A stretch of DNA of 64,000 nt from Begonia masoniana (Eukaryota; Streptophyta; Magnoliopsida; Cucurbitales; Begoniaceae): the NCBI GenBank assembly GCA_022432975.1, contig CM039502.1, forward strand, positions 17,803,453 through 17,867,452. The letters are read 5' to 3'. Made by a program: the position numbers and the translations under genes. The notes under the pieces are model-generated. The model ran no database searches, was not told where the DNA came from, and saw nothing but the letters and a program-made list of their open reading frames with translations. Below are positions 46,161 through 64,000 of this stretch, piece by piece; the stretch's first letter is position 1; each line of letters begins with the position of its first letter.

Positions 46161-46409
46161 TGTTGAAAAACCGAACTGAAAACGAAAAAGAAAAAAGAGA
46201 AAAAAGTGGACACCAAGATTTACGTGGAAATCCTAGAAGGGAAAAAACCACGGGCAGAGGAGAAATCACTATCTCAAATCAAGGTACAGTGAGTTTTGCC
46301 GCACAAACATATATTTATACATAATAAGAAAACCCTAGTCATCTCAAATTCACAACGTGGGCCGAACCGGCCTGACCCAGTTAGAAATCGGGTCACACCG
46401 AAACTAACA
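46161..46409 (-). repeat. 5' LTR of copia element
   Basis: 249-bp partner of 35338-35586; followed by ACCTG. Confidence 0.92.
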
Positions 46410-46468
46410 ACCTGTATACACTTTTGTTGGCAATAATCAAATGTGTGCATTCTCTCATCAAATCTTGA
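46410..46468 (+). pseudogene. PPR gene fragment 6, C-terminus
   Basis: Joining the corrected frame of fragment 5 across the ACCTG duplication gives MEQLDLTFDLYTLLLAIIK and then a TGA at 46466-46468. The x-FDLY-x pattern after the DHVPFQIL segment is the usual end of this PPR type. Confidence 0.55.
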
Positions 46469-47018
46469 TTGTGGCAGAGATGAATTTGATCCTGTCATTG
46501 GAATATATGATCCTCCAAATGGCTTAAGGCTGGTTTTTTCTCATTCTGATTTTTGTCCATTGATACACTTTGTGTTGTTCTCCGAACACTCTACAATGGA
46601 AGTCATTGGACAAAGTCTTTGCCACTTTGTCCAGAGGTATAATGCGGAAACTGGATCCAATTGGCACATCAAGGTATGCATTTACTTTGATTTCCAACTT
46701 AAACATTGATGCAGATACTTCCTTATGTGCTTTCCCATTTTTACTTTGATGCAGATACTTCGGTTTGTTGTAACATGAACTGCCATGTCCCGAAAGCTTA
46801 AGGTGTGCACGTCTTTGGTCAAGGTGCTGCACCATGATTGACCGGATGAGATTCTCGATAAATGTTGGCATCCTCCTCTCTACCAGACTCAATTTTTAAG
46901 TCTCCATTATTTTTCAAATCAGTTGATCCCTTGACGTTTTTCTTTACAGAATGTACAAAGCGTTGAGCAAAAGCTTAGGGATGACCATCTTATACTTGGA
47001 AATCGGCCTGGTTTATGA
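46469..47018 (+). other. Unidentified exon-like segments
   Basis: An open stretch from about 46477 (after TTGTGGCAG, a possible acceptor) reads DEFDPVIGIYDPPNGLRLVF and HFVLFSEHSTMEVIGQSL, and closes at ATCAAG|GTATGC (46672), a good donor. A second short open stretch follows TTTACAG at 46949 (NVQSVEQKLRDDHLILGNRP, then TGA at 47016-47018). The codon-like quality suggests the 3' part of an unknown gene or pseudogene. I do not recognise the family and cannot join the pieces in one frame. Confidence 0.3.
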
Positions 47019-47442
47019 ATTATCACATCTTTTTTCCTCTGCAAGGACATGAACAATGATTCCAATTTGTCCTACATCGCAAATACTACATATATTCAGC
47101 TAGATAAGAGCTCGTCAGTCAGATTTGAAGAAATGAACTTTTCTTTCTGAGGTTTGCTCAGCCATTCAACCCAAGAATCAATAATTAGGTTTGGAGTTTA
47201 GTCGAAGAACGATTTAATGGAGAAATGACCACAACTGGTGGAATCTTTCAGTAAAATTATTTGCCACTGAGGATTTTGTAGTTTTAATAGCTTCTGTTCT
47301 TGATTATGCAAACTCAGAAGTTAAATTGAGGAAAGGAAAAGCCTGAAAATTCCAATATTGTTCATCAATTTAGCAATTTTTTCAAATTGTATGTTAATTT
47401 AGTTTTAAATTAATTAATCTTATTTGACTTTGAAAATGTAGT
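47019..47442. other. No gene seen
   Basis: AT-rich intergenic sequence between the exon-like segments and the foldback element. Confidence 0.5.
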
Positions 47443-47451
47443 TTATTTGAG

Positions 47452-48526
47452 GGGTAAAATCCAAAATACCCTTGAAGTGCGAGTATTTATTGAAAAAATC
47501 TTCAAACAAAAAGTCATCACAGTTAAAACCTCAAATTATAAAAATGTTCAAAAAAGACTCCGGCGGGGGCCCGATAGTCCCCCGAATCCAAAATTACATT
47601 GGATTCAGGGGGTCGATTTAAAATTTCGGCCCCCCCGAATCTAAAATTTGGGGGGCCGCATAACATTCGGGGGGCCATTCTTCATTATTTTAAAATATAT
47701 AAAAAATATCAAATCATATTCAATTTACTTGAAATTTTTACAATATGTTCATCATATCATGGGAAGATAATGTAAAAAGTTTCGTAATTTTTTAAAACTT
47801 TTGTGATTTAATATAATTGTTTTATAAAATAATGTAATAAAAATTACAATATATCGCACAAGTGTTATAAAATTACGAAACTTTTTACATTATCTTTCTA
47901 TGATGTAATGAACATGTGGTAAAAATTTCAAGTAAATTGAATATGATTTGATATTTTTTTAAAAATAAATCTTTATTTCTTCTTCAGACGTCAATTTGAG
48001 GCCTTAAATGATATATTTTGGGTTCGAAAAATGCTGTCACCGAGAGAAACCCTTGTGAAACGTGTAGGTCTTTGCGACAGTTTTGATTTGATATATTTTC
48101 GGCCTCAATCGGATACCTGTAGCAAAAATTATGGCTCTTCGAAGTTGAAGATGTCACTAATTTGTATAAAAATTCACTAATTTGCATAAAAATGTTAAAA
48201 AATCACGAAATTTTTTATATTATCTTTCCATAATGTAATGAATTATGGTAAAAATTTCAAGTAAATTGAATATGATTTTGTATTTTTTTATTAATTTATA
48301 AAAAAATGAAAAAATATTTGAGATCGCGGGGGGCCGCGCAGCACAGACACGGGGGGCCGAAATTTTAAATCGGCCCCCCGAATCCAGTGTAATTTTGGAT
48401 TCGGGGGCTATCGGCCCTCCGCCGAGGTCTTTTTTGAACATTTTTGATAATTTAAAAGTTTTGACGGCGATAATTTTTTGTTTGAGAATTTTTCCAATAA
48501 ATACCCGTGTATTTTGGATTTTACCC
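47452..48526. mobile_element. Foldback DNA transposon, Mutator-like, 1075 bp
   Basis: Ends are a perfect inverted GGGTAAAATCC / GGATTTTACCC and the arms match imperfectly for over 200 bp, including GC-rich blocks (GGCCCCCCGAATCC). Flanked by the 9-bp duplication TTATTTGAG at 47443-47451 and 48527-48535. No transposase. The centre (47690-48290) is AT-rich with repeated modules in alternating orientation that resemble those of the element at 27085. It lies directly upstream of the endonuclease V gene. Confidence 0.88.
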
Positions 48527-48606
48527 TTATTTGAGTGAATGATCAATTTATTAAGAAGCTAAAATGGTCCATGGTTTTTTATCAAAAGCTAAACGAGCAT
48601 CGGAGA

Positions 48607-50752
48607 ATGGAGAAGAAAGCTGAAGAACAGATTGGAGCTGCTTCCCCTCCTGGACTTGAAGAATCGTCTTCCTCCCCACTTCATTACAATAAGTGGATAA
48701 GTAGTTCAAGACCATTACGATTTTTTATTTACTCTGTTATTTTATGTTCCAACTGTTTGTTCTTGCATTGATCTGTCTCAGTTTTGGGCAGGGCCCAAGA
48801 TTTGCTGAAGAAAAGTTTGATCACAGAAGATGACTTCACCTGGAAAATTCCCGCGAATCGAATCGCAGGCAGTACGTCAACGTCCGCGACAACTACAGCA
48901 GATGTAGAAAGAGGTGAGGACGAAGAGTTGCTCAAGTATGTTGGCGGAGTTGATATCAGCTTCTCGAAGAAAGACTCGTCGATTGCCTGCGGAACCCTCG
49001 TGGTGTTGGATCTCAAAACTCTCCGAGTCGTCTACGAAGACTTCTCTCTCATCACTCTGCAAGTCCCTTATGTCGCAGGCTTTCTCGCTTTCAGAGAGGT
49101 TCCCCTCTTATTAGTATTTTCCGTTCTACATTTTTTTTTTTTTCTTTTTGAGATATGATTCGACTTCTCTGAGGAAAATTTGATCATCGTTTGCCTTTGG
49201 GTTGATTCATCTTCTTCGTTGATTGATTTACATCCCTAGATTTGGCATGCATTTAAGTTATAATTGAAGAATTCTATCTTGCTGAAATCCAGCGAAACAC
49301 CCAGAGAATTTCAAGCTTTTCCATTTTTCTTTCAATGAGACTGCATGATGCAGATTAGATATAATACTTGATTAGTTATTTTCTCCTTCTAGGCTCCAGT
49401 TCTCTTAGAACTTTTGGATAGGGTGAAGGATAAAGCTGCTGCTTTCTATCCGCAGGTACATGAATTTTTCTTAACTGCAATTTTCTTGGACAGCTTAAGA
49501 TGAAGATATTCATTTGTCATTACGCAACACGATTATATGAAACAATTTTGTTATATTTATTTGATGATTTGATTCCTAAGTTTTCGATTCACTCCTCATA
49601 CTCGTCATTAATTACGAGGGATATTGTTTTGACTAAAGTTGTTGATGGTTGATGGAAATGGAGTTCTTCATCCTCGAGGTAAATATTTACGATGAATTGT
49701 GCTTCTTTGTCATATGACTTTATAGCACATACTTAATAATGGTGAATTATTCTCTAAACCAACATTGAGATTACAATTTTCTAGTTATAGTCACTCATTT
49801 AGAGTAAATTACAGGTTTTGGATTGGCCTGTCATGTTGGAGTATTGGCTAATCTACCTACAATCGGTATTGGAAAGAATGTGAGCTGCTAATCATCACTG
49901 ACTACTGATAAAATCCATATTTCATCACTACCTTTTTAAGATGGCTGCAAAATTGATAAACTCGAATGTCCAACTCTTAACTTTGATGTGTGTCAGCTAC
50001 ATCATGTTGATGGTCTCACGCAATCGAAAGTAAGGCATTATCTTGAATCTAGTGATAAAAGGTCTGAAGATTTTATCAATTTGATGGGAAGCTCTGGCTG
50101 CATATGGGGAGTGGTAAGCAGAATCACTATAGCTCTGCATGTTAATGTAGCCTGTATAATTTCTACTACTTTATAGGGTTTTAGCCAGATTGTGAAATGT
50201 GTAGTCCTTGCATGTCATATGAATGATCAAATGAAAGGAATTTAAGGAAGAATAAGTTTTTATAGTTGAGTAGGATGATGATTTACCCAATCACTTTAAT
50301 GGTTCCATGTTCTTCGTCTTCATACTTTGATTTAAAAAAAAAAAAAAAAAATTACTCCTTTTTCTCACAGGCAATGAGATCAGCCCCGAATTCGTCAAAG
50401 CCAATATTCATTTCAGTTGGTCACCGAGTTTCACTTGATACGGCCATCGCCATTGCCAAAATGACTTGCAAGTTTCGTGTTCCGGAACCTATTCGCCAGG
50501 TAAACCATGACTACTTAAGTCAAGAGGTATAATTTAAACAATTAGTAGCATTATGAATGCGGAGTTAGCATTCAACTCTGAGGTATAAAATCCAAATATG
50601 AGTTCCAAGAAAATGACTTGTATTTACAGTTACTTTTCATATTAAAATATCGATGGATAGAACAATACTTAATTCACCCGTTCTTATTGGATACGATTTA
50701 GGCTGACATAAGATCGAGAGAATATATTCGAAAATTTCAAGTGGAAATGTAG
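48607..50752 (+). CDS. Endonuclease V family protein
   Basis: Eight exons: 48607-48692, 48792-49098, 49393-49455, 49639-49678, 49815-49879, 49997-50113, 50371-50499 and 50702-50752, total 858 nt, 285 aa. All four family catalytic positions are present: Asp83 (VGGVDISF), Glu131 (GFLAFRE), Asp157 (MVDGNG) and His244 (SVGHRVSL). Endonuclease V cleaves next to deoxyinosine in DNA and, in eukaryotes, preferably inosine in RNA. Introns are GT..AG; the first donor (AA|GTGGAT) is weak but is the one that keeps phase. An in-frame ATG at 48571 would add 12 residues, so the start is uncertain. The gene looks intact. The Mutator-like foldback ends 80 bp upstream of the start codon. Confidence 0.9.
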
Positions 50753-51660
50753 AATCACGAGGCTTCATTTATCAGTAGACGACCCAAAACGGGAGCCACT
50801 GAAGGGATGCCAGTCGGAAGCTTGTAGGCCATGACTGGATTGCACAAGTTATAGGAGCCGATATGAGAAAGAATCGAAGGCCCTCTTTTTGCCATCTACT
50901 TGAAGCCAGTTCATAGCAATTTGCTTTCATGGTGTGGTTGTACCCAAAAACTAAGCACATTTGATGATCATCTCGTGGACTGATAGGATTTGAGATTTTA
51001 CTGGTCATTACACCAACAAGGTATATAAAGTGATAATAAAGACATCTCTATAGATTTATCTTTAAGCAATATGTTTCAATTAGAGACTCATGTTAGATTA
51101 ATCTAGTGCTGACCAGGCGGCTTTGACACCATAGTTATTAGTAAATGCAAGAATATGAAACATAGCATACACTCCCGAAGAAAACAGAATGCCAATAAAT
51201 AGGTTAAAGTGCATATTAATTCTTAAATTTAGGAGTAGAGAACAATAGCTCGTTGACATTTATTTTTTGAACAAATAAATTCTTGAATTTTAGAGCAATA
51301 GCAAATATGTCCTTGCCAAATAAATCCGCGTCGTCTTTTATTTTTTTTGCTGGCAATTCTTAGAGTGAAGAAACTATGATTTTTTTTTTTTTGCAAGGAG
51401 ATGATTTGTCGAGAAGATTTTGGTGATGATGCTGAGCTTCATAGACTGAAATTCTCCTTTGAAAATCGCATTTTTGCAACTTCTATTTTCTTGGAATCGC
51501 TTAGTAGAGAAGATAGAAGACTCTACGTGGAAAAAAGTGAATGGATTGATAACAATCTCAATGATGTGAACTTAATTACTAAGTTTAGGAGCTTGTTTGC
51601 TTAGAAAAGTTGAAAGACTTGTTTGTTCTTGACCATAATTAATATGCACTTCAATCCGAC
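50753..51660. other. Intergenic region between endonuclease V and PRMT5
   Basis: AT-rich. One 67-codon open frame at 51401-51604 (SFENRIFATSIFLESLSRED) reads like protein-coding sequence but matches nothing I recognise and has no clear start context or splice partners; it may be a gene relic. Nothing else is seen. Confidence 0.4.
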
Positions 51661-51732
51661 AAATATGATAATAATAAGAAAAGGGAAAAGCTTGGCCGAG
51701 TTGATGTACTGGGCTTGGTTAAGCCCAATAAA

Positions 51733-51792
51733 GGCCCAATAACCGAGCTTTCTATGGCCCATACTCTATGTCATAAACCCTAATATATAAAA
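51733..51792 (+). promoter_or_regulatory. PRMT5 promoter elements: site II, telo-box, TATA
   Basis: Two GGCCCA site II-type motifs (51733-51738, 51756-51761), a telo-box AAACCCTAA (51775-51783) and a TATA-like TATATAAAA (51784-51792), about 165 bp before the ATG. Site II plus telo-box is known in plants from genes expressed in dividing cells, such as ribosomal protein genes. Its use here is inferred from position. Confidence 0.65.
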
Positions 51793-51954
51793 CCAGCAGG
51801 CGCCGATAAATCGGCGGTAATAAACGTTAAACCTTGTTGGCTGTTATAAGTATATACTCCCGCGTTGTCACTCCCGGTTCATTTTCGCCGCTGCCAAGGG
51901 TATTAACGCGCGCGACTCACCGGCGAGTGAAGCGAAGGTGCTCTTATTTCCAGA

Positions 51955-60706
<8,752 letters not shown>

Positions 60707-61801
60707 TTCTCTAATGGATGATGTGTAAATTTTTTAAGTTAGCCCACAACAATCACACGCATCTACTGTCACAAATTTGATCCTCTTTCCCGGGGAAATT
60801 ATACCCTGTGCCAAAGGTGGTGTGGTAATGTATTATATACTGAAGTAAAAAGTGGATTTCGTGATTTATTATGGTGTATGATAGATAGATATTGTGATTA
60901 ATGTATTACGTCTGTCTATTCGAAATTATTGTTCTGTGTCGATTGGAGTTTTGCTACTCATTTTCCATCTTGTGTTTGGATGCTTAATGATGTTTTTTCT
61001 TCTACCACCAAAATTATTTATATTTCTTTTCTGCAATAACCATGTACATAAAGTTTTGCAAGAAATTATGTGGAAGTTGAAACATAGATTCGCTCGTAAT
61101 ATTTGTTTTAAAAAAAACATTTTAATGTCAAGATTTTGAGAAGCACATACTGCATCAGGAGATGATTCTTTATGGAGATTGGGGTGTGAGAAATTGACTG
61201 ATGATTTGAGGGGGCCCAAAAAAGCGTACTCGATATTAAGTGGCAATCTCTATCTATGTTTTCACAACAGACTGAGACTCGTATTTGTACCATTCATACC
61301 TATCCAGGAACGTACAGGGGTGAAGCCGCGATCAACTTTCAGCTATGCGCATTGTATAGTTGCTTATAAAGCTCGGATTCTCCAAACATACCTGCACAAA
61401 ATAAAAACCGCTGAATTTCAACTACTGATGGACAACCTTGCTCTAATAATAATTTCTCGACTTGCACACGATGTCTATCAGTGCATGGTCCTAGTTAAGA
61501 AAGATGCTTTCCCTCTTCATTCCAGTCTCAAATCTACAACGCCCACTAAAATTATCCGCATCATGGAAACGAAAATTATAAACTATTTCCATGCCTATTA
61601 TAACCGTCCCTTTTAATCTACAGCTCGCCAATTCTCAAACCCTTGGTATGTGAATACCCAACCATACGAAACCTAAGTACCTCAATCAGCTGTCTAGTTA
61701 CAAGCTCAAGAAGGAAGCAACTCATCAAACAGTTCCGCAAAAGAACGAATGAAAACGAAACTATAACTCCCAACTAATCATTGGGCACCAAACAAATCTG
61801 T
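60707..61801. other. Convergent intergenic region, PRMT5 and Lunapark 3' ends
   Basis: Expected to hold both 3' untranslated regions. The 145-codon + strand ORF at 61179-61616 has no recognised domain and probably reflects antisense of the Lunapark 3' UTR. Confidence 0.5.
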
Positions 61802-63491
61802 CTATTGATCAGCTAAATCTGGAGCGACTATCGCTTCTGACACAGCCTCAGCCTTCGAACTACCTCCTCCTGTGGGTTGATTAGAAGTGAGAACAATCTC
61901 ACCCTGAGAAAGATTGGCATCATTTGCTGTGTCACCACTGTCTCTGGATCTGTCAGTGCCAGGACTCGAAATAATGGAACCAGAAATTTGCTCATCTGAT
62001 TGTTTTGGCCTGTTAAGGGCGTGGCAGTGAGGGCAGTAGTATGTAACGTAAGGAAAATCTTCCCTCCTAGCAAGCCCTACAAATGAAAAAAAACCTTTGT
62101 TTGACAACAACGTATAAAACTTCAAAGATAGAATATTGGGAGCCAAACATGGAATTGGAAAACTGTGAAATTATCATATGAATCTCAACTCCTTACCATT
62201 ATGCATGTGGCAATTTCCACAAATGAGTGCATAAGACTGCATTGGATCCTCACCCACAAGTAGTGCTGCGATCTTTGCAACCCATCCCCCATCTTTGGCA
62301 ACTGGTACTTGAGGATTGTGATGATTAACTACGAGATGACTAAGCTCAGAACTATGGTGACTATCTGAAACAGCAGAAACAGGTGTCTCCTCATGGGAAG
62401 GATTCGATGGACTGCCTCCCGAACTGTTTGGTTGCGTGTGAACCTGTTTTCTATTTCTAAGGCTGCCAGATTGCATAATTTCAACATCATTGCTCTTTCC
62501 TGATGCAACATTAAGCTTCGACTCATTCTCAAGGAACACCTTCAAGCCTGAATCTGCACCCAACTTAGACGCTAACACAGAGGCAGCTGCTGCCTTTGCA
62601 GCTGGGTCAGAATCATATTTCTGCACATGAAAGTTACAGCTAAGAAAAATATTTTACATGTCACCTACTAACCATTGGAGAATCCAGAATAGGTTTTCAT
62701 TTTTTATATTAGGAATACATGTAATGCATATGATCTTTATTAATCATCCCCATTCTTTATAGTATTTTTTTCAATTTTAAAGTTTCCTGGATTATATAAT
62801 TTGACCTTTGTAAATAACCTCTTCGTTAGACTATTGAAATAAACTCTCACTCTCATGTTTTCAAATCCTTATCAGAAAATGTGTTAAAAAAAAAAGAATA
62901 CTTTCAAACGTGAGCTTACTTAAAACCACTCAAACCTTACTTCCTTTATGTCAAATTCTTTGTATAACCTATTGCTCCACCACACCAAAACAACCCGTGA
63001 CAATTCCTTTTTAAAATTAGCCAATTCTAAAACATATTCCTTGTGATCTACTAAATCTGTCTATTCGATTCTCACTAATCAAAACTATTATCAAGTTGCC
63101 GGTCACAAAAAGAGAATGAGAAAGTTGTTCTAGATTTCTTAATCACGTGTGAGCAAAAGAATTCCACGTGCATTTCAAAAGCATAAAGAAAGTAAAAAAA
63201 AAAAAGATCCCCTAGACAACACAAACGATAACTTCTATTTGGTTCACATTAATTCTTGAAATTATTTACCAACAGTTTCAGCCTTAAATCCTAGCCATTA
63301 AGTTTGAAAGCCAGACAGATAAGTGGACATCAAAAAAAATATGCTGCGAGGAAGTCATCATTACTAGATTTCAAGCTTCACCTGAATAAGTTGTTGAGTG
63401 ATGTAATAATTAGTCCTCTCTTTAAGCTCATCTATTTTAGCTTGCCTTTCAGATCTAAGCCTTTCGAGAGTTTTCTGGTCTTTCCGGTCTC
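61802..63491 (-). CDS. Lunapark-family ER membrane protein, C-terminal exons (partial)
   Basis: Three exons on the minus strand, in order 63491-63382, 62620-62197 and 62076-61802 (stop TAG at 61804-61802), 809 nt. The first begins in phase within RDRKDQKTLERLRSERQAKI, the coiled-coil segment that follows the second membrane span in Lunapark. The second contains DPAAKAAAASVLASKLGADS and a Ser/Pro-rich linker. Exons 2 and 3 together form the C4 zinc finger (CGNCHMHN and YYCPHCHALN). Lunapark proteins stabilise three-way junctions of the ER network. The N-terminal exons with the membrane hairpin lie beyond 64000. The gene resembles Arabidopsis LNP genes such as At4g31080 (from memory). Confidence 0.9.
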
Positions 63492-64000
63492 CTATAAGTC
63501 AAATAACAGATGGACCTATTAACACAACTCCACATGCAATTAAAAGTTTGAAAAGTAAAAAACAACAACAAAGCTAGAACTTACAGTTGGAAATCTAAGT
63601 TCTACTTGGTAGATGTTTAGTTTTTATAATTTGAAGGACAAAACAAATTAAGAAGGATAAGGAAAGTGTACATCACCCCAAAAAAAATTATCAGAAAATG
63701 AGAGTGAAAAATTCTTTAAGAGTGAAAAGGGTCTCTCTCAATCTATGAAAACGTGACCCAGAGATAAAACTCTCGAATTAACAGATTGGTGATGGCAAAC
63801 TCAAATACAAAAAATAAAGAACGGGAATTCAAAACAAATATTCTACTAAGTAATGAAAAAACAATAACTAACAAACAAAACACAATAAACTAAAAATAAA
63901 TAAAGAAAAAATATACAGCAGAACCAAAAAAACAAACAAGGAAAGGATAACCTTAGAACGCTTATATCACATCAAGTGACTACAAATGGCTGGCGGAGTG
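63492..64000 (-). other. Probable intron of the Lunapark gene
   Basis: AT-rich with A-runs. No coding segment matching the preceding Lunapark exon was found up to the window edge. Confidence 0.6.

Larger units (their letters stand above)
35338..46409 (-). mobile_element. Ty1/copia element, minus strand, with two nested solo LTRs
   Basis: LTRs 35338-35586 and 46161-46409 (249 bp each, roughly 7 percent different by eye), target duplication ACCTG at 35333-35337 and 46410-46414, and Met-tRNA primer site at 46148-46159 on the minus strand. Minus-strand order: gag, protease, integrase, RT, RNase H. Removing the two solo LTRs (5.7 kb) leaves about 5.4 kb, a normal copia size. Lineage looks Tork/TAR-like from the short LTR and the DSACTFHMC protease; this was not tested. 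Confidence 0.92.

Noticed and set aside
61179..61616. 145-codon + strand ORF between PRMT5 and Lunapark
   Set aside because: No recognisable domain, lies in the expected overlapping 3' UTR zone; likely chance.

Overview
This window looks like nuclear DNA of a flowering plant, most likely a eudicot. The evidence is genes with many short, AT-rich GT..AG introns; LTR retrotransposons of typical plant lineages (chromovirus Ty3 elements, a SIRE-type Ty1 element, a Cassandra-type element carrying 5S rRNA sequence); and a gene trio (endonuclease V, PRMT5, Lunapark) that, from memory, also lies close together on Arabidopsis chromosome 4. No bacterial, organellar or CRISPR-like content was recognised.

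Positions 1 to about 47,000 are a stack of decayed mobile elements. A Ty3 chromovirus (1-10535, start outside the window) sits inside the 5' LTR of a SIRE-like Ty1 element (10536-21059). The Ty3 element is itself split by a 2.4-kb solo LTR of a related family in the opposite orientation. The SIRE element is split by a Cassandra composite (16638-18291) at the start codon of its envelope-like ORF. The SIRE element lies in a P-class pentatricopeptide repeat (PPR) gene. Further pieces of that gene can be followed at 21060-21135, 21828-22150, 28104-28703, 33531-33550, 34921-35337 and 46410-46468. The pieces are separated by a second Ty3 element that has lost its 5' LTR (22151-28103), a minus-strand Reina-like chromovirus (28704-33530), a 1.37-kb solo LTR (33551-34920) and a minus-strand Ty1 element (35338-46409). 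That last element is interrupted by two related solo LTRs, one of which carries three minisatellite arrays. Most insertions keep readable 5-bp target-site duplications, so the order of events can be reconstructed. Every retroelement reading frame is broken by stops, frameshifts or deletions, and several catalytic residues are changed.

Two foldback DNA elements with 9-bp target duplications (27085-27929 and 47452-48526) look like non-autonomous Mutator-type transposons and share internal modules. The second ends 80 bp before the first codon of the endonuclease V gene.

From 48,607 onward the window is gene-bearing: endonuclease V (+, 8 exons, 285 aa), PRMT5 (+, 23 exons, 661 aa, with a telo-box, site II motifs and TATA box upstream) and the 3' part of a Lunapark-family gene (-), convergent with PRMT5 and running off the right edge. 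These act in different processes (inosine-directed nucleic acid cleavage, symmetric arginine dimethylation, ER network shaping); their proximity looks like inherited synteny rather than joint function.
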